Shown piece after piece: positions 1 through 5,328 of a stretch of 5,328 bases of DNA. Both the position numbers and the translations under genes were made by a program. The notes under the pieces are model-generated. The model was not told the origin of the DNA, ran no database searches, and saw only the letters and a program-made list of their open reading frames with translations. This stretch comes from an uncultured Kangiella sp. (lineage in GTDB: Bacteria > Pseudomonadota > Gammaproteobacteria > Enterobacterales > DSM-103792), in NCBI GenBank assembly GCA_946480585.1, contig CAMLKQ010000177.1:1-5328 (forward strand), in the 5' to 3' direction. Numbering within the stretch: position 1 is the first letter of the stretch; the number at the start of each line of letters is the position of its first letter.

Positions 1-2142
1 GGCTATCTGTATGTCAAGGACCTGCCGAACGGCACGCCAAAGCGGCTGACCAAGCAGGACAAACATTTCGAATATTTCCCGAGCTTCTCGCGCGATGGCA
101 AAGAGCTGGTCTACGTCAGCTGGACCGATGCCGACATGGGCAGCGTACGCAAGCTCAACCTGAGCAGCGGCCGCGACACCGTGCTGGTGAAAGCACCGGG
201 CAAGTACAGCGAACCGAAGTTCTCGCCGGACGGCAAATCGGTGGTGTTCGTCAAATCAAAAGGTGGCTACCTGACCTCGCCGTGGCATGCGCTGGAAACC
301 GGTGTCTACGTGGTTTCTGCCGATGGCAAAGGCGAACCGAAGCGGATCACCGAAGACGGCGCCGCGCCGCAATTTGCTGCCAGCAGCGATGCCGTGTACG
401 TCACCCGTGCCGGTGTCAACAACGAAGTCGATTGGTACAGCAAACTGGTGCGTATCGATCTGAGCGGTGGCGATGCCGTGACCGCCAGCAAGGAAACCGA
501 GATCGCCAAGAGCGAGTTTGCCCATGAATTCGCGCTGTCACCGGATGGCAAGTGGCTGGCTTTTGTCGAGCGCTTCCATGCCTATGTCACGCCGCTGCCG
601 CAGACCGGCAAGCCGCTCAGCATTGGCCCGAGGATGGACGCACTGCCGGTCAAGCAACTTGATGTCAACGCCGGCGAGTACATTCATTTCTCCGGCGACA
701 GCCAGAAGGTGCATTTCGCACTTGGCGACCAGCTGTTTACCGGCGAACTGAAGAACGCATTTGCGTTCGTGCCGGGCGCGCCGAAGGAACTGCCGAAAGC
801 CAGCGAAGCCGGCATCAAGATCGGCTTCCAGCAAGCGGCCGACAAGCCCAAAGCGATGACCGCCATCAGTGGCGGCAAGATCGTCACGATGAACGGCGAT
901 GAAGTGATCGACAATGGCACGATCCTGATCGAGAACAACCGCATTGTCGCGGTCGGCAGCACCGCCGCGATGAGCATTCCGGCCGATGCCGTGCAGATCG
1001 ATGCCAGCGGCAAGACCATCATTCCGGGTCTCATTGATGTGCACTGGCACGGTGGCATGGGTGAGGATGAAATCATTCCGCAGCAGAGCTGGGTCAACTA
1101 CGCCTCGCTGGCGTTTGGCGTGACCACCATTCACGATCCGTCCAATGACACCTCGGAAATTTTCACGCAAGCGGAAATGCAGCGTGCTGGTCATATCGTC
1201 GGCCCGCGCATCTTCTCGACTGGCACGATCCTGTACGGCGCCAAGGCACCGTTCACGGCATCGGTCAACAGCCTCGACGACGCGCTCACCCATCTGAAAC
1301 GGATGCAGGCTGGTGGCGCGATCAGCGTCAAGAGCTACAACCAGCCGCGACGCGAACAGCGCCAGCAAGTATTGGAGGCGGCGCGTCAGACCAACATGAT
1401 GGTGGTGCCGGAAGGCGGTTCGCTGTTCCAGCACAACATGACCATGGTGGTCGATGGTCACACCGGTGTCGAACACGCGATTCCGGTGGCGATTGCTTAC
1501 GACGACGTCAAGCAACTGTGGTCGCAGACCAAGGTCGGCTATACGCCGACGCTGAACGTCGGCTACGGCGGCCTCGACGGCGAGCACTACTGGTATGCGA
1601 TGACCGAAGTCTGGAAGCATCCGATTCTGTCGAAGTTCGTGCCCGCGTCGGTGCTGCAGCCGCGCAGCGTGCGCCGGCCGATCGCGCCGGTGGAAGATTT
1701 CAACATCATCCGCGTTGCGCAAACCGCCACCGAGCTGCAGCGTGCCGGCGTGCCGGTCAATATCGGTGCCCACGGTCAGCGCGAGGGCCTCGGCGCGCAC
1801 TGGGAGATGTGGATGTTCGGACTCGGCGGCATGACGCCGCTGGAAGCGATCCGCACCGCCACGCTGAACCCGGCGCGCTACCTCGGTATGGACAAAGAGA
1901 TCGGTTCGCTCGAAGCCGGCAAGTTGGCGGATCTGGTGATCCTCGACGGCGATGTGCTGGGTGATATCCGCCAGTCGGACAAGATCGCCGCCGTGATGAT
2001 CAACGGTCGCTTGTACGAACTGCCGACGATGAATGAAGTCGGCGTCCGCAAGAAAGCCCGCCAGCCGTTCTTCTTCGAAACCGGCGACGGCAATCCGGTA
2101 CCGGTGACCGTGCAGACCCATTCGGTCAGCCACGGCCACTGA
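1..2142 (+). CDS. PD40/TolB-type propeller-amidohydrolase fusion protein, 5'-truncated by window edge
   Basis: The frame is open from base 1, so the gene starts upstream. The ATG at 136 is internal, because the codons before it already encode propeller sequence. 713 codons are visible. Residues 1 to about 270 contain PD40/TolB-like blade motifs (FSRDGKELVYV near 28, FSPDGKSVVFV near 74, LSPDGKWLAFV near 179), typical of periplasmic or secreted propellers. From about residue 290 comes an amidohydrolase-superfamily domain. It opens with a beta-sandwich strand set (GGKIVTMNGDEVIDNGTILI) and continues with IIPGLIDVHWHGG, carrying the HxH metal motif at 348-350. SVKSY (Lys 444) is a candidate bridging lysine, and GVEHAIP (His 492) a candidate ligand. 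The domain ends with TPLEAIRTATLNPARYLG and GSLEAGKLADLVILDGDVL. Substrate is unknown; relatives include cyclic-amide, imide and peptide hydrolases. Strand 8 reads GAHGQ instead of the commoner GTD. The C-terminus is His-rich (HSVSHGH). A signal peptide would lie outside the window. The family call is secure; the specific reaction is not. Confidence 0.93.
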   Translation, partial: GYLYVKDLPNGTPKRLTKQDKHFEYFPSFSRDGKELVYVSWTDADMGSVRKLNLSSGRDTVLVKAPGKYSEPKFSPDGKSVVFVKSKGGYLTSPWHALETGVYVVSADGKGEPKRITEDGAAPQFAASSDAVYVTRAGVNNEVDWYSKLVRIDLSGGDAVTASKETEIAKSEFAHEFALSPDGKWLAFVERFHAYVTPLPQTGKPLSIGPRMDALPVKQLDVNAGEYIHFSGDSQKVHFALGDQLFTGELKNAFAFVPGAPKELPKASEAGIKIGFQQAADKPKAMTAISGGKIVTMNGDEVIDNGTILIENNRIVAVGSTAAMSIPADAVQIDASGKTIIPGLIDVHWHGGMGEDEIIPQQSWVNYASLAFGVTTIHDPSNDTSEIFTQAEMQRAGHIVGPRIFSTGTILYGAKAPFTASVNSLDDALTHLKRMQAGGAISVKSYNQPRREQRQQVLEAARQTNMMVVPEGGSLFQHNMTMVVDGHTGVEHAIPVAIAYDDVKQLWSQTKVGYTPTLNVGYGGLDGEHYWYAMTEVWKHPILSKFVPASVLQPRSVRRPIAPVEDFNIIRVAQTATELQRAGVPVNIGAHGQREGLGAHWEMWMFGLGGMTPLEAIRTATLNPARYLGMDKEIGSLEAGKLADLVILDGDVLGDIRQSDKIAAVMINGRLYELPTMNEVGVRKKARQPFFFETGDGNPVPVTVQTHSVSHGH

Positions 2143-2159
2143 TCCGCGCACGCACCACC

Positions 2160-2193
2160 GCCGCCGGCCGCACAGGCCGGCGGCTTTTTTTTT
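2160..2193 (+). terminator. Rho-independent terminator of the amidohydrolase gene
   Basis: The left arm GCCGCCGGCC (2160-2169) pairs perfectly with GGCCGGCGGC (2175-2184) around the 5-nt loop GCACA. Nine T follow (2185-2193). It starts 17 bases after the amidohydrolase stop codon. A reverse-strand role is unlikely because no T run on the minus strand follows the stem. It separates the amidohydrolase from the receptor-cyclase unit. Confidence 0.95.
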
Positions 2194-2237
2194 GCCGACG
2201 AAACCACCGGGATTCGACCATTCGCCAGCGATCGGGG

Positions 2238-2254
2238 TTGGCATTTTCGGCGCT
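2238..2254 (+). promoter_or_regulatory. Weak candidate -24/-12 (sigma-54-like) promoter for the receptor-cyclase unit
   Basis: TTGGCA at 2238-2243 is followed by GCT at 2252-2254. This gives the GG-N10-GC spacing that defines sigma-54 promoters, and the -24 half matches TTGGCA. The -12 half reads GCGCT where TTGCT is expected, so the match is partial. The same TTGGCA could instead act as a sigma-70 -35 box (5 of 6 to TTGACA), but the best -10 at an 18-base spacing is CATGCT, with only 3 of 6 matches. Some promoter must lie between the terminator and the ATG at 2306. Which element is used cannot be decided here. Confidence 0.2.
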
Positions 2255-2279
2255 GACCGACCATGCTGAAACGGTCAGC
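2252..2279. repeat. 8-bp perfect inverted repeat upstream of the chemoreceptor gene
   Basis: GCTGACCG (2252-2259) and CGGTCAGC (2272-2279) are perfect reverse complements separated by 12 bases. The centre-to-centre distance of the arms is 20 bp, about two helical turns, which would suit a dimeric repressor or activator. As RNA it would form an 8-bp stem with a 12-nt loop ending 13 bases before the GGAG. No T run follows, so it is not an intrinsic terminator. The function is inferred only. Confidence 0.45.
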
Positions 2280-2292
2280 AACTCGATACCCC

Positions 2293-2296
2293 GGAG
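2293..2296 (+). promoter_or_regulatory. Ribosome binding site of the chemoreceptor gene
   Basis: GGAG lies 9 bases before the ATG at 2306. This supports that start over the in-frame ATG at 2339, which has no comparable purine block and would leave the first membrane helix only a few residues from the N-terminus. Confidence 0.7.
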
Positions 2297-2305
2297 CGTA
2301 TTCCG

Positions 2306-4315
2306 ATGCGGTCGTTGTTCACTCCTGCCATTGCCCTGATGAACCGGCTGCGCTACAGCGCCAAGCTGTTGCTGGTCAGCGGCCTGTTTCTGTTGCCGTT
2401 GCTGCTGCTGGGTTACGGCTACCTCAGTGAAGTGGTCGGTCGGCAAAGCAAGACCGCGCGCGAATTGCAGGCGCTGGCGTTTGTGCCGGACTGGTTGCAG
2501 CTACACCAGCGTTATGGCGATTTCATGGTCGCGGCGTATCGCTACCGCGCCTTGCAGGACAGCGCCAGTCAGGCCGCGATGACGGCTGAGGCCGAGCGCA
2601 TGCTGCAGCAACTGCAAACGCTGGCGACACACGCGGAAGCCGAGCCGGCGCTGGCGGCGGCCGTCGCCGAGGCCGAGCAGGCCTTTGCGGCACTGCGTCA
2701 GCAGCCGCAAGGCTCGGTGCGCGATGTCGCCGAGCTGTACAGCGTTTACGATCCGTTCGACGCAAGACTTGATGCCCTGCTGCGCGTGCTCGCCGATGCC
2801 AGCGGTCTGGTCAACGATCCGGCACTGGAAACCTTTTATCTCGCTGATCTGCTGAACAAACGGCTGCCGACCTTGCTGCGCAGCCAGCGCCGCTTGCGCA
2901 GCATCGGCGTTTACGCGCTCAGTTTGCCGACCATCGACTCGACCACGTTCGATGCGCTGTCGCAGGAACTCGACAAGCTTTATGCCAGCCGCGACAACCT
3001 GTTTGCAGCGGTACGCGATGCCGTCACCGATGAAGCTTTGCAAAGCGAAATGACTGCCGCGTTCGCAGCGTTTGAAGCGACCCAGAGTTACCTGCAGGAG
3101 CAGGTGGTGGAAGCGGCGTCGGTTGAGATCAGCGCCGAAACACTGGCCAGCACGATGGGCGAGCAGGTGGCGCAGGTTTATCAGTTTGCCGCGCGGGTGC
3201 ATGAGCAGTTGCAACATGGACTGGAAACACGGCTGAGCAGCCAGCGGCAACAATTGTGGTGGTTGCTCGGTGCGACGCTGTCGAGTTTGCTCGCGGTCGC
3301 CTACCTCTTTGTCGGCCTCAGTTATTCCACGCAGTTGACGCTGGCCTCGTTCACCCAGGCCTCACGGCGCTTTGCCGAAGGCGAGACCCGGGTGCGCGCG
3401 CAGGTGCACACCGAAGACGAAATGGCGGATCTGAGCCGCAGCTTCAACGCGATGGCCGACACCGTCAGTGCGCTGGTCGAGCAGGTGCAATCGGTTGCGG
3501 TGCAGGTCAACGGTCAGGCGCTCAGTGTGCGCCAGATCGCCGAAGCCACCGGTGCCGCGGTGCAAAGCCAGCAGCAGGAGCTGGAGCACATTCACCAGAA
3601 CCTGACGGCGCTGGAGCAGGCTGCCGATCAGCAAACCCGCAATGCCGGCTTGGTGGCGGAATCGGTGCAGGCCTCGGGCGAGCGCAGTCAGCAGGCGCGC
3701 GAAGTGGTCAACCGCGCCCTGCAAACCAATGACAGTCTCGCGGGTGAATTGACCCAGGCCGAAGCGGTGATCGCCAAACTGGCCGAGCGTGGCAGCGCGA
3801 TCAACGCCGTGGTCGTGGTGATCAAGGACATTGCCGAACAAACCAATCTGCTCGCGCTCAATGCCGCCATCGAAGCGGCGCGCGCCGGCGAGCAGGGTCG
3901 TGGTTTTGCGGTGGTTGCCGATGAAGTGCGTAACCTTGCCACCCGCACCCAGACGTCGACCAAACAAATCCAGGACACCATCAGCGAATTGCTGACTGGC
4001 ATCGAAGCCGCCGTCAGCACCATCGAACGCAGCCATGAACGCGCGCAAGCAGCGCAGCAGGATGCGCACCGGGTCGACGAGGCCCTGCAGCAGATCCGCG
4101 ACACCGTCACGCTGATTGCCGAACACAACGCTGCCAATCTGCAATCGGCCGAGCAGCAAACCCACCACGCCCATCAATTGGTCGGCCGCTTTCAGCAGGT
4201 GCTGGGCGGTAGTCAGGCCGTCGCGAGCCAGGCCGATCAAACGGTGCACGCCAGCATCGCCATGGCCGAACTGGCCGAGCGATTGCGGCAACAACTGGCG
4301 CGCTTCAAAGCATGA
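2306..4315 (+). CDS. Methyl-accepting chemotaxis protein (transmembrane chemoreceptor), 40-heptad class
   Basis: The protein has 669 residues and is complete. Membrane helix 1 is at about 20-39 ([20 protein letters not shown]) and helix 2 at about 317-338 ([20 protein letters not shown]). Between them lies a helical periplasmic sensor of about 275 residues, rich in Ala, Gln, Glu and Leu, without an evident Cache or PAS pattern. A HAMP domain follows at about 340-393 ([10 protein letters not shown], then [15 protein letters not shown]). The signalling hairpin turns at 509-532, with the near-invariant [11 protein letters not shown] and [21 protein letters not shown] blocks that contact CheA and CheW. 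From the HAMP DEM motif to the tip it is 14 residues longer than E. coli Tsr, as in the 40H class. Glu/Gln pairs such as 437-438 are candidate methylation sites. The C-terminus (RFKA) lacks an NWETF-type tether for CheR/CheB. The stop overlaps the cyclase start. The ligand is unknown. Confidence 0.96.
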   Translation: MRSLFTPAIALMNRLRYSAKLLLVSGLFLLPLLLLGYGYLSEVVGRQSKTARELQALAFVPDWLQLHQRYGDFMVAAYRYRALQDSASQAAMTAEAERMLQQLQTLATHAEAEPALAAAVAEAEQAFAALRQQPQGSVRDVAELYSVYDPFDARLDALLRVLADASGLVNDPALETFYLADLLNKRLPTLLRSQRRLRSIGVYALSLPTIDSTTFDALSQELDKLYASRDNLFAAVRDAVTDEALQSEMTAAFAAFEATQSYLQEQVVEAASVEISAETLASTMGEQVAQVYQFAARVHEQLQHGLETRLSSQRQQLWWLLGATLSSLLAVAYLFVGLSYSTQLTLASFTQASRRFAEGETRVRAQVHTEDEMADLSRSFNAMADTVSALVEQVQSVAVQVNGQALSVRQIAEATGAAVQSQQQELEHIHQNLTALEQAADQQTRNAGLVAESVQASGERSQQAREVVNRALQTNDSLAGELTQAEAVIAKLAERGSAINAVVVVIKDIAEQTNLLALNAAIEAARAGEQGRGFAVVADEVRNLATRTQTSTKQIQDTISELLTGIEAAVSTIERSHERAQAAQQDAHRVDEALQQIRDTVTLIAEHNAANLQSAEQQTHHAHQLVGRFQQVLGGSQAVASQADQTVHASIAMAELAERLRQQLARFKA

Positions 4316-5220
4316 CCGCGGCCAGTCACGCGGTGGTGTTGTTTGCCGATCTGGTCGGCAGCACGGCATTGTACGAGCGACTCGGCAATGACGCGGCGCG
4401 TGCGGTGGTGGCGCGCTCGCTGAATGAGCTCGCCGCCTGCGTACGCGATCACCACGGTCAGGTCATCAAGCACATTGGTGACGCGGTCATGGCGAGTTTC
4501 ACCGACCCGGCCGCGGCGATCGAAGCGGCGCGTGCGATGCAGGCCGGTGCCCAGCTGTTGTCGGCAACTTTCTCGGAAACGATCGCCTTCCGCATTGGCC
4601 TGGCCTGGGGCGATGTGCTGCACAGTGACAACGATGTATTCGGTGACACCGTCAACGTCGCCGCCCGTATTGCCGACCTCGCCAAAGCCGGAAAAATTTA
4701 CCTGAACGAAGCCTTGTACCTGGCGCTGCCGGAACCGCAGCAGGATGCCGTGCGGCTGGTCGACATTGCCAGTGTCAAAGGCAAAAGCGAGCTGCAGCAC
4801 CTGTACGAATTCATCTGGGAAAGCCGCGATGTCACCCTGCTGAGCCACAGCAGTGTCAACCAGATGCGTCGCGCCATCACGGTGTGCGTGCAGCTGTCGC
4901 ATCAGCAGCGCCGTTGGCAGCTGGAGTCGACCCAATTGCCGTATCTGATTGGCCGTGGTGAGCAATGCCAGCTGCAACTGCCGTCGCCACTGGTGTCGCG
5001 GCAACACGCCCGCATCGAATTGCGGCGCGGCTTGTTGTACCTGGTCGATCACAGCACCAATGGCAGCTGGCTGCGGCGACCGGGTCATGCGCCGCTGTTT
5101 CTGCACAATGAACACTGCCTGCTCGACGGCGAAGGCGAGATCAGTCTCGGCGATCGCGAATTCCAGCAAGCGCTGCTGTGTTTGCAGTACCGGGAATTGC
5201 GGCCAGGAGAAAAGCCCTGA
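4312..5220 (+). CDS. Class III adenylate cyclase with C-terminal FHA domain
   Basis: The protein has 302 residues, is soluble, and has no signal peptide or membrane helix. It should make cAMP from ATP in the cytoplasm. The cyclase domain spans about 5-170. Asp13 (in FADLVGST) and Asp57 (in [11 protein letters not shown]) are the metal ligands. Lys53 and Asp108 are the base-selecting pair typical of adenylate cyclases. Asn115 and Arg119 (in [10 protein letters not shown]) match the transition-state residues. No key residue is missing. A short linker leads to an FHA domain (about 188-296) with the phosphothreonine-binding signature Gly214-Arg215, Ser229-Arg-Gln-His232 and Asn250-Gly251. The start ATG is shared with the receptor stop (ATGA). 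No good Shine-Dalgarno precedes it and the next Met is residue 60, so this start is firm and translation is probably coupled. Class III cyclases usually dimerise, and this one has a single catalytic domain, so a homodimer is expected. Guanylate cyclase activity is less likely from the residues seen. Confidence 0.95.
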   Translation: MTAASHAVVLFADLVGSTALYERLGNDAARAVVARSLNELAACVRDHHGQVIKHIGDAVMASFTDPAAAIEAARAMQAGAQLLSATFSETIAFRIGLAWGDVLHSDNDVFGDTVNVAARIADLAKAGKIYLNEALYLALPEPQQDAVRLVDIASVKGKSELQHLYEFIWESRDVTLLSHSSVNQMRRAITVCVQLSHQQRRWQLESTQLPYLIGRGEQCQLQLPSPLVSRQHARIELRRGLLYLVDHSTNGSWLRRPGHAPLFLHNEHCLLDGEGEISLGDREFQQALLCLQYRELRPGEKP

Positions 5221-5233
5221 TCGTTTCACCGCC

Positions 5234-5243
5234 GCCAATTGGC
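5234..5243. repeat. 10-bp perfect palindrome in the spacer after the cyclase gene
   Basis: GCCAATTGGC reads the same on both strands. It is framed by CGCCG (5230-5234) and CGGCG (5246-5250), which could pair as a short stem. It overlaps the candidate -35 box TTGGCA at 5239. No T tract follows, so it is not a standard terminator. It could be an operator half-site or chance in GC-rich DNA. Confidence 0.3.
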
Positions 5244-5267
5244 AACGGCGAGGCGACGCGTTAACGT
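5239..5267 (+). promoter_or_regulatory. Candidate sigma-70 promoter for the downstream gene
   Basis: The -35 candidate TTGGCA (5239-5244) matches TTGACA at 5 of 6 bases. After a 17-base spacer, TAACGT (5262-5267) keeps the three most important -10 positions (T1, A2, T6). Transcription would begin near 5274, about 25 bases before the ATG at 5300. The absence of a terminator after the cyclase means read-through from the upstream operon is also possible. Confidence 0.35.
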
Positions 5268-5282
5268 AGCCGGCATTGCCCG

Positions 5283-5289
5283 AAGGGAG
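5283..5289 (+). promoter_or_regulatory. Ribosome binding site of the downstream partial gene
   Basis: AAGGGAG is a strong purine-rich Shine-Dalgarno 10 bases before the ATG at 5300. It is the main evidence that a gene starts there. Confidence 0.65.
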
Positions 5290-5299
5290 TCAACCGGCC

Positions 5300-5328
5300 A
5301 TGCAACTGCAATCGATCCTGAAAACCGT
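5300..5328 (+). CDS. Start of an unidentified gene, 3'-truncated by window edge
   Basis: Only nine codons are visible (MQLQSILKT), and the frame is open to the last base. The strong AAGGGAG ribosome binding site and a candidate promoter upstream make a real start likely. Nine residues are too few to assign a family. The gene lies 79 bases after the cyclase stop on the same strand, so it could belong to the same operon or begin a new one. Confidence 0.55.

Noticed and set aside
136..2142. ATG at 136 as the true start of the amidohydrolase
   Set aside because: The frame is open and codes for propeller-like sequence (FSRDGKELVYV) from base 1. There is no purine-rich ribosome binding site before 136, and a signal peptide would be missing.
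538..2244. Open frame of 568 codons on the minus strand opposite the amidohydrolase
   Set aside because: It lies opposite a strongly conserved enzyme domain on the + strand. Its composition (many Arg, His, Asp, Gly and Val) is that of an antisense shadow in GC-rich DNA, it runs through the terminator stem, and it shows no recognisable motif.
2263..2289. CTCGATAC at 2282-2289 as a FliA (sigma-28) -10 box for the chemoreceptor
   Set aside because: It partly matches GCCGATAA, but the sequence at the correct -35 spacing (2263-2270, ATGCTGAA) does not resemble TAAAGTTT. Transcription would also start inside the ribosome binding site.
2194..2305. CRP/Vfr-type cAMP receptor site (TGTGA-N6-TCACA) upstream of the receptor-cyclase unit, as feedback by its own product
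   Set aside because: No recognisable pair of half-sites was found in this spacer.
3362..4369. Minus-strand open frame of 335 codons opposite the chemoreceptor signalling domain
   Set aside because: The + strand here encodes the near-invariant receptor hairpin. The reverse translation is low-complexity and mirrors its codon pattern.
4237..5238. Minus-strand open frame of 333 codons opposite the cyclase-FHA gene
   Set aside because: The + strand has all cyclase and FHA motifs in one frame. The antisense product has no domain and spans two real genes.
5300..5328. MQLQSILKT as the N-terminus of an ISL3-type transposase
   Set aside because: The start recalls MQLKTILN-type openings I remember from such transposases. 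Nine residues are too few, and no terminal inverted repeat can be seen in the window.

Overview
The window is about 60% G+C by eye and carries densely packed genes, all on the + strand. Codon use favours G/C at third positions. A 40-heptad-type chemoreceptor, an ATGA-overlapping class III cyclase and a secreted-type propeller/amidohydrolase suggest a motile, free-living proteobacterium. A gammaproteobacterium is most likely, but this rests on gene content, and no rRNA or other phylogenetic marker is present.

Layout: (1) Bases 1-2142 hold the 3' part of a large amidohydrolase gene whose beginning lies left of the window. The visible protein has TolB/PD40-type beta-propeller repeats followed by a complete amidohydrolase (metal-dependent TIM-barrel) domain. 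(2) A textbook intrinsic terminator (10-bp perfect GC stem, 5-nt loop, 9 T) at 2160-2193 closes that unit. (3) Bases 2194-2305 form the control region of the next unit. They hold a weak -24/-12-like element, an 8-bp inverted repeat and a GGAG ribosome binding site. (4) Bases 2306-4315 encode a complete membrane chemoreceptor (methyl-accepting chemotaxis protein). It has an all-helical periplasmic sensor of about 275 residues, a HAMP domain and a signalling hairpin that measures as the 40-heptad class. (5) Overlapping its stop codon by 4 bases (ATGA), bases 4312-5220 encode a soluble class III nucleotidyl cyclase fused to a C-terminal FHA domain. The metal-binding, base-selecting and transition-state residues are all present and have adenylate-cyclase identities. 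(6) After a 79-base spacer with a plausible sigma-70 promoter and a strong ribosome binding site, a further gene begins at 5300 and runs off the right edge.

How the genes fit together: the receptor and the cyclase are almost certainly co-transcribed and translationally coupled. The simplest hypothesis is a two-gene module that joins a chemosensory array input to cAMP output and to phosphothreonine-dependent protein contacts through the FHA domain. That link is inferred from gene order and domain content and is not shown by the sequence alone. The amidohydrolase is a separate transcription unit with no evident functional connection. No tRNA, rRNA, CRISPR array, insertion sequence or phage feature was seen.
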